A DNA stretch of 64,000 nt from Kroppenstedtia eburnea (GCF_013282215.1 NZ_CP048103.1:620001-684000), one strand, 5' to 3'. Shown: positions 32,172 through 40,090, numbered from the stretch's first letter. Notes: generated from the sequence alone by a model not told the origin. Numbers and translations: made by a program.

Positions 32172-32519
32172 TTGGGAAATAAAAAGCGAAAAAAAATGAA
32201 GGAACTGGCCAGACAGAGGAAGCTCCAGAAAGAACGGGCTGTCACCAACCGAAAGATGAAAGAGAATCTCTTTTATCGCATCGGATCCTGGGTGATCACC
32301 ACCCTGTTGCTCTTACTCAAAGGGATGGTCATGATCGTCTCGGCTGTATTCTCCCTGGGATCCATGGCATTTCAACTCTTGATCATCCTCCTTCTCCTCA
32401 TCCTATCCTTTTATTTGCTTTACAGCCTTTCCACCGACGACCGGGAAGGGATGTTTGTCTCTGCTGCTGCCTTATTGATATGGGGCTCCGTTTGGTTTTT
32501 GATGAGGCGGACGAGATGA
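32172..32519 (+). CDS. Small membrane protein of unknown function
   Basis: 115 residues: a very basic N-terminus (NKKRKKMKELARQRKLQKER), then three hydrophobic helices (SWVITTLLLLLKGMVMIVSA; LGSMAFQLLIILLLLILSFY; MFVSAAALLIWGSVWFLM). The basic head is likely cytosolic. I recognise no family. TTG 32172 has AAGGGAG 9 nt upstream, with no better start. It stands alone between the repeat pair B1/B2 and a region of hairpins. Confidence 0.55.
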   Translation: MGNKKRKKMKELARQRKLQKERAVTNRKMKENLFYRIGSWVITTLLLLLKGMVMIVSAVFSLGSMAFQLLIILLLLILSFYLLYSLSTDDREGMFVSAAALLIWGSVWFLMRRTR

Positions 32520-32652
32520 AATATCTTTGAAAACAGGGGAGTCGTGCACCGTTACCTGGACCGGGAACGAAGCCCATCTGGCAGGACGGGTGTCCAACGG
32601 AACGGTGAAATCAAGGCGTGGCAAAAGTATGGATTTTAAATCAGACGGTGGA

Positions 32653-32702
32653 ATCAAAGATCATACAGCGGGAAGATTCCTTCCCGCTGTATGATCTTTG
32701 AT
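32653..32702. repeat. 22-bp perfect inverted repeat
   Basis: The arms at 32653-32674 and 32681-32702 are exact reverse complements around a 6-nt loop (GATTCC). There is no T tract on either side, so an ordinary terminator is unlikely. It lies just upstream of the small AT-rich gene at 32734. Confidence 0.8.
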
Positions 32703-32733
32703 CATGAAAAAGCATATGAGGAGTTGAGCGAAA

Positions 32734-32943
32734 ATGTTGGATCCATCTATTATAGGTGCAACAGGTGCCGGGTTTTTTATGATAGGTTTTTTTCTATTGG
32801 TTGATAAAATAAAAGGCTTTCCTAAAGGATCTTATCTAATAAAAGACATTCCTAAAGGGTCTGATCCAATTTATTATTTAAGTCCATTAGTTCTTTTGGT
32901 AATTGGAGCTACCCTTATGTTAACTGGACTTATTTTTAGATGA
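32734..32943 (+). CDS. Small AT-rich membrane protein
   Basis: 69 residues with two hydrophobic helices (IIGATGAGFFMIGFFLLVD; YLSPLVLLVIGATLMLTGLIF) and a short repeated loop (FPKGSYLIKD, then IPKGSDPIY). No family is recognised. The coding sequence is visibly AT-richer than its neighbours, suggesting recent acquisition. GAGGAG lies 10 nt before the ATG. The gene follows the 22-bp inverted repeat. Confidence 0.5.
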   Translation: MLDPSIIGATGAGFFMIGFFLLVDKIKGFPKGSYLIKDIPKGSDPIYYLSPLVLLVIGATLMLTGLIFR

Positions 32944-33061
32944 TAATCCCAATGGTCTCAACTGCAAGCAGAGCTTTGTCTACAATGACAAAAATGAACT
33001 GGTCAGCGAAAAAGATGCCAATGCCACCCACTGTCCGGGAGAAACAGAGTTTGAGCAATAC

Positions 33062-33721
33062 TCACCCGGTCGTTTCCGCCCATTCCCAATCATGGCAGAT
33101 CCATTGCAGGGCGAGATGCCACTCATCAACCGTAAACGGTTCCACCCCTGCGGGAGCCTCACTATTCTCTTCCCTTGCCTTTTGCAATCCATGGAATAGC
33201 CGAAACATCAGATCTGCCTGATCCGCGATTTCGGATAGCGGGCGAAATTCTGCGTTTTCGATAAAGGATTCTGTCGATTCTCCCAACTGGGGCACTGCAT
33301 TTCCCACTTGTTCTGCATTACTCTGACCGGAGGGCCAGCCCAAAGTTTCTATTTTCCCCAATGACCACAACAGAGCCCACAGTGCCTCCATCCGCCAGGT
33401 GATCCGATTGGATTGCATACGTCTCAATTTCCAAACCCTCTCTCCTTCATCCTCTATAAGCGGAATTTGGAAGATCTCTTTCTCCCGCGGAGTTAATTCC
33501 TCCCACAAGCCTTCCTCTCTTACCCATTCCACCACATCCAGCGGCCGATGATAAAAAATCACGCCCAGGAGAGCGTGCAAAACCAAGGCTCGCCTGGCCA
33601 CTTCCTGCGGAGACCTGAATTGAAAATCCTCCACGTATTTCAACCCGGGATCCATCGGAATTCCGTGTTCCCGCAACATTCTTTCCGATTGTTGTTTCCT
33701 CACCAAATCATGCTCTAACAT
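33062..33721 (-). CDS. DUF4272 family protein
   Basis: 219 residues, soluble, mostly helical. The pattern RSPQEVARRALVLHALLGVIFYHRP, then TWRMEALWALLWSLGKIETLGWPS, then LSEIADQADLMFRLFHGLQ and TVDEWHLALQWICHDWEW, matches the DUF4272 family as I know it. Function is unknown; in other Firmicutes such proteins are often found near polymorphic toxin loci. ATG 33721 has AAGGAGAGG 9 nt upstream; a TTG start at 33748 would add nine residues. The upstream region is very AT-rich with a TATAAT on each strand. Confidence 0.65.
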   Translation of the reverse strand: MLEHDLVRKQQSERMLREHGIPMDPGLKYVEDFQFRSPQEVARRALVLHALLGVIFYHRPLDVVEWVREEGLWEELTPREKEIFQIPLIEDEGERVWKLRRMQSNRITWRMEALWALLWSLGKIETLGWPSGQSNAEQVGNAVPQLGESTESFIENAEFRPLSEIADQADLMFRLFHGLQKAREENSEAPAGVEPFTVDEWHLALQWICHDWEWAETTG

Positions 33722-33949
33722 CTCTCCGATCCTCTCCTTGTTCGGCAAGCTGTGTCACTATGTATACAGATAATTATATCATTTTTTTGGATGATGATAT
33801 AATGGTTCCCTCAATTACATGTGAGAGAGGTGAGAGGAACTTTGTCCAAGTAGAGTCAAGGGTGGAGACTTTCAAATGCATCCTGGGGACTGGCGAGGTA
33901 CAGATGCTATCCTTAAATATTTTAGTTGACCAAAATTGCGCCGTAAGCT

Positions 33950-34088
33950 CTAGAAGCATTGTGAAAAAGCGATTCATAGGGAGGGTTGGGTTTCACATGG
34001 AGTGATTTTGGATCGTCAGAACAACGAAAACGACATGTGAAACCCAATCCCGACCGCCTTCAAACGCACTAAATCACAATGCTTCTAG
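33950..34088 (+). repeat. Palindromic repeat element, copy C1 (reference form)
   Basis: The best-preserved copy. Outer inverted repeats CTAGAAGCATTGTGA / TCACAATGCTTCTAG are a perfect 15 bp; the inner hairpin is GGTTGGGTTTCACATGG / CGACATGTGAAACCCAATCC. It shares its right CTAG with copy C2. The 33722-34546 gap holds only C1, C2 and promoter elements; no gene is evident. Confidence 0.9.
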
Positions 34089-34378
34089 AAGCATTGTGAA
34101 AAAGCCATTCATACCCATAGGGCACAAGTCTCGTCAGGATGCTTTCGCACCCGATCTCGCTATGCACTCACCAGCACAAGTCTCGCCTAGGTCACTCCGT
34201 TCCCGGTCTCGCTATGCACTCACCAGTACAAGTCTCGCCAGGTCACTCCGTTCCCGGTCTCGCTATGTAGGGAGGGGTGGGTTTCACATGGAGTGATTTT
34301 GGCTCGTAAGAACAACGAAAACGACATGTGAAACCCAATCCCGACCGACCATGAACGCATAAATCACAACACTTCTAG
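34085..34378 (+). repeat. Palindromic repeat element, copy C2, expanded by nested 52-bp units
   Basis: Left end CTAGAAGCATTGTGA and right end TCACAACACTTCTAG. Between the left arm and the core lie three units of a 52-bp tandem repeat. Confidence 0.88.
34123..34267 (+). repeat. 52-bp tandem module, 2.8 units, nested in copy C2
   Basis: Units at 34123-34174, 34175-34226 and 34227-34267. Each begins CACAAGTCTCG (TACAAG in the third) and ends GATCTCGCTATG or GGTCTCGCTATG, the first two adding CACTCACCAG. The centre exists in two forms, GGATGCTTTCGCACCC and GGTCACTCCGTTCCC, both able to fold back. Single units occur in other copies at 47105-47155, 56339-56390 and 62364-62424. Confidence 0.85.
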
Positions 34379-34492
34379 TGCCTCTTCGTAGCATGTCGGT
34401 TTCAATTTTTCAATCAGATGATCCTTTGTTCAATCGATTGACAAAGATTGCGGTCGGTGATAAGGTAATCCCGGTATAAAATGTTCGCAATA

Positions 34493-34511
34493 TACTGTGA
34501 TAATCACAGTA
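34493..34511. promoter_or_regulatory. Operator-like palindrome upstream of the isomerase/oxidoreductase operon
   Basis: TACTGTGATAATCACAGTA has perfect 9-bp arms with one central base. It lies about 35 nt before the start at 34547 and downstream of a TTGACA (34438) and a TATAAAAT (about 34475). The regulator is unknown; no regulator gene is adjacent. Confidence 0.5.
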
Positions 34512-34546
34512 AAGTATCTCCATATCATGTGAAAGGGGAGCTCCTG

Positions 34547-35515
34547 GTGAAATTGGGTGTGTTTGCGGTTCTATTCGGGGATAAGCCCTTGGAGGAAGCC
34601 TTGGATTATATCGCGGAAAGCGGGCTGGAGGCGGTGGAGATCGGGGCTGGCGGGTTTCCGGGGGACAGCCATTGCAACCCGCGGAATCTGCTGGAAGATG
34701 AAAGCCGATTGAATCGGTTTAAACAGGCTGTGGAAAGCCGTGGCCTGGAGATCAGCGCCTTGAGTTGCCACGGGAATCCGCTTCATCCCAACCCACAGAT
34801 CGCCCGGCGGGATCATGAGACCTTTGAACAGACGGTCCGCCTCGCCGCCCGACTGGGTGTGGAAAATGTGATCACCTTCTCCGGATGCCCGGGGGAGTCG
34901 GAACACTCCCTCAATCCGGTCTGGGTCACCTGCCCTTGGCCCGACGAGTTTTCCTCCGTGCTGAAATGGCAGTGGGAGGAAAAGGTGATTCCCTATTGGA
35001 AGGAACAGGATCGGTTCCTGAAGCAGCACGGGGTGCGGGTGGCGATTGAGCCGCATCCGGGGTTTGTCGTGTACAACACGGAGACGATGCTCCGCCTGCG
35101 GGAGGAGTGCGGGGATAACATCGGGGTCAATTTTGATCCGAGCCACCTCTTTTGGCAGCAGATGGACCCGGTGGCGGCGATCAAGGAACTGGGTAAAGCG
35201 GGAGCGCTGTACCACTTCCACGCCAAGGACACAGGGATCGATCGGCAGAACACGGCGGCCAACGGCGTGCTGGATACGAAGAGCTACCGGGACGAGCTGA
35301 ACCGGTCCTGGATTTTCCGCACTGTGGGCTACGGACATGGGGAGGAAACCTGGAAACAGATCATCAGTGCGTTGCAAATGGTCGGTTACCAAGGGGCGAT
35401 CAGCATCGAGCACGAAGACAGCCTGATGTCGGTGGAGGAAGGGTTCCAAAAAGCGGTCTCCTTTTTGAAGAACCTGTTGATCAAGGAACGGGTGGGTGAC
35501 CTCTGGTGGGCGTGA
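34547..35515 (+). CDS. Sugar phosphate isomerase/epimerase (xylose-isomerase-like TIM barrel)
   Basis: 322 residues. AP-endonuclease-2/xylose-isomerase-type barrel with metal ligands visible in AIEPHPGF, NFDPSHLFWQQMDP, YHFHAKDT and SIEHEDS. Such enzymes epimerise or isomerise keto- or inositol-type sugars in the cytosol. GTG 34547 (AAGGGGAG 6 nt upstream) begins the family-typical KLGVFAVLFGDKPLEEAL. It overlaps the oxidoreductase gene that follows; such pairs usually degrade inositol- or glycoside-derived sugars. The palindrome at 34493-34511 is the probable control point. Confidence 0.85.
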   Translation: MKLGVFAVLFGDKPLEEALDYIAESGLEAVEIGAGGFPGDSHCNPRNLLEDESRLNRFKQAVESRGLEISALSCHGNPLHPNPQIARRDHETFEQTVRLAARLGVENVITFSGCPGESEHSLNPVWVTCPWPDEFSSVLKWQWEEKVIPYWKEQDRFLKQHGVRVAIEPHPGFVVYNTETMLRLREECGDNIGVNFDPSHLFWQQMDPVAAIKELGKAGALYHFHAKDTGIDRQNTAANGVLDTKSYRDELNRSWIFRTVGYGHGEETWKQIISALQMVGYQGAISIEHEDSLMSVEEGFQKAVSFLKNLLIKERVGDLWWA

Positions 35516-36693
35516 GCAAAAAGCAGGTCCGGGTCGGGATGATCGGCTACAAGTTCATGGGCAAGGCGCACAGCCATGCCTACCGCGACTTGCCCTTCTT
35601 TTTTGATACCGACGTGGTCCCGGTGCAGCAGGCTCTGGCCGGGCGGGACCGGGAAGGGGTGGAACAGGCGGCAACACAGTGGGGATGGGCCTCCACTGAA
35701 ACGGATTGGCGCCGTCTGCTCGAACGGGAGGATATCGATCTGATCGATATCGTCACTCCCAATCACCTCCACGCGGAGATGGCCATTGCCGCGGCGGAGG
35801 CGGGGAAGCATGTGATCTGCGAAAAACCCTTGGCGATGTCGGTGGATGAGGCCAGGCGGATGGTGGAAGCCGTCCAAAAAGCGGGAACGGTCCATATGCT
35901 GTGTCACAACTATCGCTTTGCCCCGGCAGTGCAGTTCGCCAAAAAGCTGATCGAGGAAGGACGGCTGGGCCGGATCTACCACATCCGGGGTCAGTATCTG
36001 CAGGATTGGATTATGGACCCCCAATTTCCGCTGGTATGGCGTCTGCGCAAAGAAGTGACCGGTTCCGGCGCCCTCGGGGACGTCGGAGCGCACATTTTGG
36101 ATCTGGCCCGGTTTTTGGTCGGGGAGTTTCAAGAAGTGTCCGGGATGATGGAGACCTTTATCCGAGAGCGTCCCCTCGGCGAGATGAGCGGCGGGTTGAA
36201 CGCCAGGGCTGAAGCGGGGAACAGGGGCGAAGTGGATGTGGATGATGCGGCAGTGTTTATGGCCCGGTTTGAAAACGGCGCCCTAGGCGTCTTCGAGGCG
36301 ACCCGCTTCGCCGGGGGAAACCGCAACGGCAACCGGTTTGAGATCAACGGGGAAAAGGGTTCCATCCGCTGGGATCTGGAGAACATGAACAACCTGGAGG
36401 TTTATCTGGAGGAGGACGAACCGGGGTTGCAAGGATTCCGCACCATCAACTGCACTGAGGAACATCACCCCTATGGGGCTGCTTACTGGCCGTCCGGTCA
36501 CATCATCGGTTATGAACACACCTTTATCAATCTGTTCAGCGAGCTGATGAAGGGGATCGCCGACGGATCCAGCCCGGCTCCCAATTTTGAAGACGGCCTG
36601 CGCAACCAGCTGGTGCTGGCGGCGGTGGAAAAGTCTTCACGGAGCGGGCAATGGATCAAGGTGTCCGATCTCAACCCGGTCACCCGGCGATAA
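35512..36693 (+). CDS. Gfo/Idh/MocA family oxidoreductase
   Basis: 393 residues. An N-terminal Rossmann fold (VRVGMIGYKFMGKAHSHAY), the family EKPLA motif in VICEKPLAMSVDEA and the GSGALGDVGAHILDLARFLVG segment with catalytic Asp/His are followed by a C-terminal beta-sheet dimer domain. It oxidises or reduces a sugar or inositol with NAD(P). The GTG at 35512 overlaps the preceding stop as GTGA; GTG 35506 is in frame and also possible. Co-translated with the isomerase. A strong terminator ends the operon at 36720-36758. Confidence 0.88.
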   Translation: MSKKQVRVGMIGYKFMGKAHSHAYRDLPFFFDTDVVPVQQALAGRDREGVEQAATQWGWASTETDWRRLLEREDIDLIDIVTPNHLHAEMAIAAAEAGKHVICEKPLAMSVDEARRMVEAVQKAGTVHMLCHNYRFAPAVQFAKKLIEEGRLGRIYHIRGQYLQDWIMDPQFPLVWRLRKEVTGSGALGDVGAHILDLARFLVGEFQEVSGMMETFIRERPLGEMSGGLNARAEAGNRGEVDVDDAAVFMARFENGALGVFEATRFAGGNRNGNRFEINGEKGSIRWDLENMNNLEVYLEEDEPGLQGFRTINCTEEHHPYGAAYWPSGHIIGYEHTFINLFSELMKGIADGSSPAPNFEDGLRNQLVLAAVEKSSRSGQWIKVSDLNPVTRR

Positions 36694-36719
36694 ATGCAGA
36701 AGAAGCGGGTGAAAAAATG

Positions 36720-36758
36720 AAAAAGCTGGGCGGGGAGCCATCCCTGCCCAGCTTTTTT
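36720..36758 (+). terminator. Terminator of the isomerase/oxidoreductase operon
   Basis: AAAAAGCTGGGC / GCCCAGCTTTTTT with a 14-nt loop. Confidence 0.85.
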
Positions 36759-36762
36759 GGTT

Positions 36763-36849
36763 TCCGCATAGGTACGTTATAAACGCTCGCATGATTCCGG
36801 AAGATGCTGTAAAATACGCGTTTCAATTCCTCATAGGTACGTTATAAAC
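36763..36849. CRISPR. CRISPR relic: one full repeat, one partial repeat, one spacer
   Basis: A full 30-bp repeat at 36820-36849 begins GTTTCAATTCCTCATAGG and ends TACGTTATAAAC. A partial copy ends at 36784 (TTCCGCATAGG, then TACGTTATAAAC), keeping about 22 nt of the repeat. Between them is a 35-nt spacer-sized segment (36785-36819). The GTTTCAATTCCTCATAGGTA head is a well-known motif of type I-B/III repeats in Firmicutes. No cas gene is in the window and no third repeat follows. Confidence 0.7.
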
Positions 36850-36969
36850 CCATCAAAACGCCGATATGATGCCATTTCTTCATTGTCTTCATCATACAAA
36901 AATGATCCGTGGGAAACAACCGGATATTCAAAATTCCTTGTCATATCAGGTGTATTCGCCACTTTATGA

Positions 36970-37017
36970 TTGTCGTCGATCCCCGGGGGTTTTTACGCTA
37001 CTGGGGATCGACGACAA
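36970..37017. repeat. 15-bp perfect inverted repeat
   Basis: TTGTCGTCGATCCCC (36970-36984) and GGGGATCGACGACAA (37003-37017) around an 18-nt loop, followed on the plus strand by GTTTTTC. It could be a weak plus-strand terminator. It lies 48 nt from the amidase stop. Nothing else is seen in 36850-37064. Confidence 0.6.
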
Positions 37018-37064
37018 GTTTTTCATCCCTGAACCGGGATCCAATCCCGTATAGATCTATCTAT

Positions 37065-38555
37065 TTATCCCATGAAGGGATTTCCTTTCATCCCCACCCA
37101 GAGTTCCGATTGCTCCAGGGCACAGGCCAGCCTGAGCAACCGGTTTTCCATGCCTTTCGGTGCAATAAACTGGACCCCGAGGGGAAGGCCGTCCGGCGTC
37201 AGGTGGACCGGGACGCTCATGGCGGGCTGTCCGGTGAGGTTGGCCAGTTGGGTGAAGGGGGTGTAGGTGAGGCTGGGCAAAAACATGTCATAGATCAGGG
37301 ACTGCTGTTCCTGTTTTGTCAGTTGACTGACCTTCATCAGTTCCTTTGTTTCCTGCGGGGTGTGGGTCAACTCACCCACTCGCGGTGCGGCATGGGCTGT
37401 TGCCGGAGTGACATAGAGATCATAGGTTTTGTGAAACTCCGCCATTTGTTCTGCGGCTGTATCCCATGAGGCGAGACTGGCCGCAAATTCCGCTGCGGTC
37501 ACTTTCTTTCCGGCTTCATTCAGCACCCAGGAGACGATTTCCATGTCTTGTGATGTGATGGGCCTGCCCAGTGACGTTTCCAGAGATGCCACCATCGACG
37601 CCATTTCGCCGCTGTTCATCAGATAGTAATCCTGCATCAGCCGGATTCCATCGACGCCGGTCTCCTGCTCCTCCACATGGTGTCCCTGTTCTTCCAGCCA
37701 TTTTACCGTTTTGTGGACGGCCACCACCGCCTCCTCGCTGACAGGGGTTCCCACCGGGGAAGCGGTGGCAAAGGCGATGCGAAGCGGTTTCATCCCCCTC
37801 TGCATATCCTCGCGGAAACTTCCGTCAAACAAGGGGGTCTGGAAAGCCGCCTCCGGTTGTACCGTTTGCAGCAGATCCAGCAATGCCGCACTGTCCCGCA
37901 CCGAACGGGTGAGCACAAAGTCGATGGATGCCCCTTGCCACTGGCGTCCCACACCGGGTCCGACAGGTGTCCGGCCCCGGGTCGGCTTTAACCCGAACAA
38001 ACCGGTGAACGAGGCGGGGATGCGGATGGAGCCGCCCCCATCACTGGCCCCTGCCAAGGGAACCACCCCGGAAGCCACGGCCGCTGCTGAGCCTCCGCTG
38101 GATCCCCCCGGCGAACAGGCGGGATTCCACGGGTTCCGGGAAGATCCGTACAGCTCGGGTTCCGTAATATTTTTCAGCCCGAATTCCGGTGTGTTGGTAT
38201 GTCCGAGAAAAAGAAAGCCCGCCTCCCGCAATTTGGCGACCAGGTGGGAATCCCGTCGGGCCACATGGGAGGATAACAAGCGGGCCCCTGCGGTCAACTT
38301 CTCCCCGGCCACTGCCTGGGAGATGTCTTTCAGCAGGATCGGCACACCGGCAAAGGGTTGTTGGGAAAGATTGAGTTGCTCGATCTCCCGCAACACCTTT
38401 TCCCGCCTCGTCCGCACCACCGCCTGCAACCGGGGATCGACTTCCTCCAGCCGGGCAAAAGCAGCCTCAACCAACTCCCTTGGCGACACTTCCCTCTTCT
38501 TGATCTTTTCCGCCAAGGCTGTCGCATCGTATGAGATATATTCGGATGGGTTCAT
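37065..38555 (-). CDS. Amidase signature family protein
   Basis: 496 residues. The Ser-cisSer-Lys triad is visible: Lys in PILLKDI near residue 77, and the Gly/Ser-rich signature SPGGSSGGSAAAVASG near 150 holding the cis-Ser, then the nucleophile Ser in ASDGGGSIRIPA. It hydrolyses a carboxylic amide; it could be a nitrile-pathway amidase or a paralogue of GatA, but no gatB/gatC is nearby. GAGAGGG precedes the ATG. Its upstream region is cut off 26 nt before the start codon by the TnpB element, so its native promoter has probably been lost or displaced. Confidence 0.87.
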   Translation of the reverse strand: MNPSEYISYDATALAEKIKKREVSPRELVEAAFARLEEVDPRLQAVVRTRREKVLREIEQLNLSQQPFAGVPILLKDISQAVAGEKLTAGARLLSSHVARRDSHLVAKLREAGFLFLGHTNTPEFGLKNITEPELYGSSRNPWNPACSPGGSSGGSAAAVASGVVPLAGASDGGGSIRIPASFTGLFGLKPTRGRTPVGPGVGRQWQGASIDFVLTRSVRDSAALLDLLQTVQPEAAFQTPLFDGSFREDMQRGMKPLRIAFATASPVGTPVSEEAVVAVHKTVKWLEEQGHHVEEQETGVDGIRLMQDYYLMNSGEMASMVASLETSLGRPITSQDMEIVSWVLNEAGKKVTAAEFAASLASWDTAAEQMAEFHKTYDLYVTPATAHAAPRVGELTHTPQETKELMKVSQLTKQEQQSLIYDMFLPSLTYTPFTQLANLTGQPAMSVPVHLTPDGLPLGVQFIAPKGMENRLLRLACALEQSELWVGMKGNPFMG

Positions 38556-38581
38556 TTATAGGCCCTCTCTTTCGGTTTTAT

Positions 38582-40072
38582 AAAAAGCGAGCGATAAAAC
38601 CCAGCCCTTTAGGGTTGGGATGAAAGCGAGCGTGTTCGGGATCTCCCTTGTGGGGATCCTTAGAACGACAAATTCTGAAGAGTATTTACAAACATACGTT
38701 CCGTGGCTAAACTAAGGATGAGTGGCTCATTGAAAAATGGATCGCAAATAGCCAATCGTCATGCATGCGTAAGTCCATGGCTGAAGTGAAATGCGAAAAC
38801 AATGAGTATATTCCGTCCATCCTAACCGTGGGGGTTAAAGAATATTAAACGATCGGAGGTGAAAAAATGCACAAAGCATATAAATTTCGTCTGTATCCCA
38901 CACCCAAGCAAGCCACCTTGATCCACAAATCCATCGGTTGCAGCCGTTTTGTGTTCAATCAATTTCTTGCCAAATGGAATGAGAACTATCAGCTTACAGG
39001 GAAAGGTCTTACATACCATACTTGTTCAAGCCAAATAACGCAGTTGAAAAAGGAGATCGACTGGCTGAATGAAGTGGATTCCACATCTTTGCAAAATTCG
39101 TTGAAGAATTTGGCGGATGCCTTTTCACGCTTCTTCAAGAAGCAAAATGACAAACCCCGTTTCAAAAGCAGAAGAAATCGAGTCCAGTCCTACACTTCAC
39201 AGTGTAACTACCCAAAGGGAAGAAAGCCTTCGATTGAAGTGGCCGGGAATCGGATCAAGCTTCCGAAGTTAGGTTGGGTGAAGTTTGCCAAGTCACGTGA
39301 AGTGGAAGGGAGAATTCTCTCTGCCACCATTCGACGCAACCCATCAGGCAAATACTTTGTTTCGGTTCAATGTGAGATGGATCGTTGTCCATATCAACCG
39401 GTAGACAAAGAAAAAGCCATCGGGATCGATCTGGGCTTAACGGACTTTGCCATCTTCTCAAACGGAACACCCAAGGTCAAGCCCCCCCGATCCTTTCGTA
39501 CATACGAAAAGAAACTGGCAAAAGCGCAAAAAATCATGTCCCGACGCACGAAAGGGGGTTCCAATTGGCACAGGGCACGGGTGAAGGTAGCCCGAATCCA
39601 TGAAAAGATCGTGAATGCCCGCCACGATTTTCTTCATAAGCTGTCTTCCAAGCTGATTTACGAAAACCAAGTGATCAGCGTCGAAGACTTGCCTGTGAAG
39701 AATTTGGTCCAGAATCACAAGCTGGCAAAGAGCATCAGCGATGCCTCGTGGTCGGAGTTTGGTTCCATGCTGGAGTACAAAGCGAAATGGCACGGGAGGA
39801 CCCTGGTGAAAGTAGGGAAAGACTTTCCGTCCAGTCAACTTTGTTCCGGTTGTAAATATCGAAATCAAGAGGTAAAGAAGCTGAGCGTCAGAGAATGGAC
39901 CTGTCCTGAGTGTCACGAGCATCACGACCGGGATATCAATGCTGCAACGAATATTTTGCGGGAAGGTTTAAGGATCATTGCCGCAGGGCATGCGGTCTAA
40001 GCTTGGTCCATTTCTCCGGGTTACTGGAGATTACCCAAGAATCCCACGCCTTCAGGCGTGTGGAGTGTCAAA
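38582..40072 (+). mobile_element. IS605-superfamily TnpB-only element, copy 2 (intact)
   Basis: About 1.49 kb. Left end AAAAAGCGAGCG directly after TTTTAT; right end hairpin CCCACGCCTTCAGGCGTGTGG followed by AGTGTCAA. Both ends were fixed by comparison with copy 1. The 285 nt before tnpB, conserved in both copies, contain inverted repeats (AACCCAGCC/GGGTTGGG) and no gene. No tnpA. Confidence 0.88.
38867..40000 (+). CDS. tnpB: TnpB RNA-guided nuclease (IS200/IS605 accessory protein)
   Basis: 377 residues, full TnpB length. The RuvC-like catalytic set is complete: D188 in [11 protein letters not shown]273 in [11 protein letters not shown], and the final Asp in [12 protein letters not shown] (354/356). 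The zinc ribbon has C326, C329, C346 and C349 (CSGCKYRN ... CPECHEHH). The N-terminal helix-turn-helix/WED-like part begins [18 protein letters not shown]. TnpB cuts DNA next to a short target-adjacent motif, guided by an RNA made from the element's right end. GGAGGTG precedes the ATG. There is no TnpA in the window, so movement would need a transposase from another element. Confidence 0.92.
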   Translation: MHKAYKFRLYPTPKQATLIHKSIGCSRFVFNQFLAKWNENYQLTGKGLTYHTCSSQITQLKKEIDWLNEVDSTSLQNSLKNLADAFSRFFKKQNDKPRFKSRRNRVQSYTSQCNYPKGRKPSIEVAGNRIKLPKLGWVKFAKSREVEGRILSATIRRNPSGKYFVSVQCEMDRCPYQPVDKEKAIGIDLGLTDFAIFSNGTPKVKPPRSFRTYEKKLAKAQKIMSRRTKGGSNWHRARVKVARIHEKIVNARHDFLHKLSSKLIYENQVISVEDLPVKNLVQNHKLAKSISDASWSEFGSMLEYKAKWHGRTLVKVGKDFPSSQLCSGCKYRNQEVKKLSVREWTCPECHEHHDRDINAATNILREGLRIIAAGHAV

Positions 40073-40090
40073 GTCTGGTTTCTATTATAC
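39880..40090 (+). ncRNA. Predicted TnpB guide RNA (omega/reRNA)
   Basis: In TnpB systems the guide RNA overlaps the 3' part of tnpB and runs through the right end of the element, with the guide taken from the flanking host DNA. Here that places the scaffold roughly at 39880-40072, including the hairpin at 40043-40062, and the guide at about 40073-40090 (GTCTGGTTTCTATTATAC). The 5' boundary is a guess; position and role are from family knowledge. Confidence 0.45.

Noticed and set aside
33760-34005. Open frame of 81 codons on the plus strand running into repeat copy C1
   Set aside because: It has no ribosome binding site and its last third (FIGRVGFHME) is just the translated repeat, which recurs in several unrelated frames next to other copies.
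34123-34267. Tandem 52-bp units considered as a CRISPR array
   Set aside because: The whole 52-bp unit is repeated with no unique spacers, and single units occur inside dispersed repeat elements.
37065-38555. Amidase considered as GatA of the Glu-tRNA amidotransferase
   Set aside because: The signature fits the broad amidase family, but gatB and gatC are absent and the gene is solitary.
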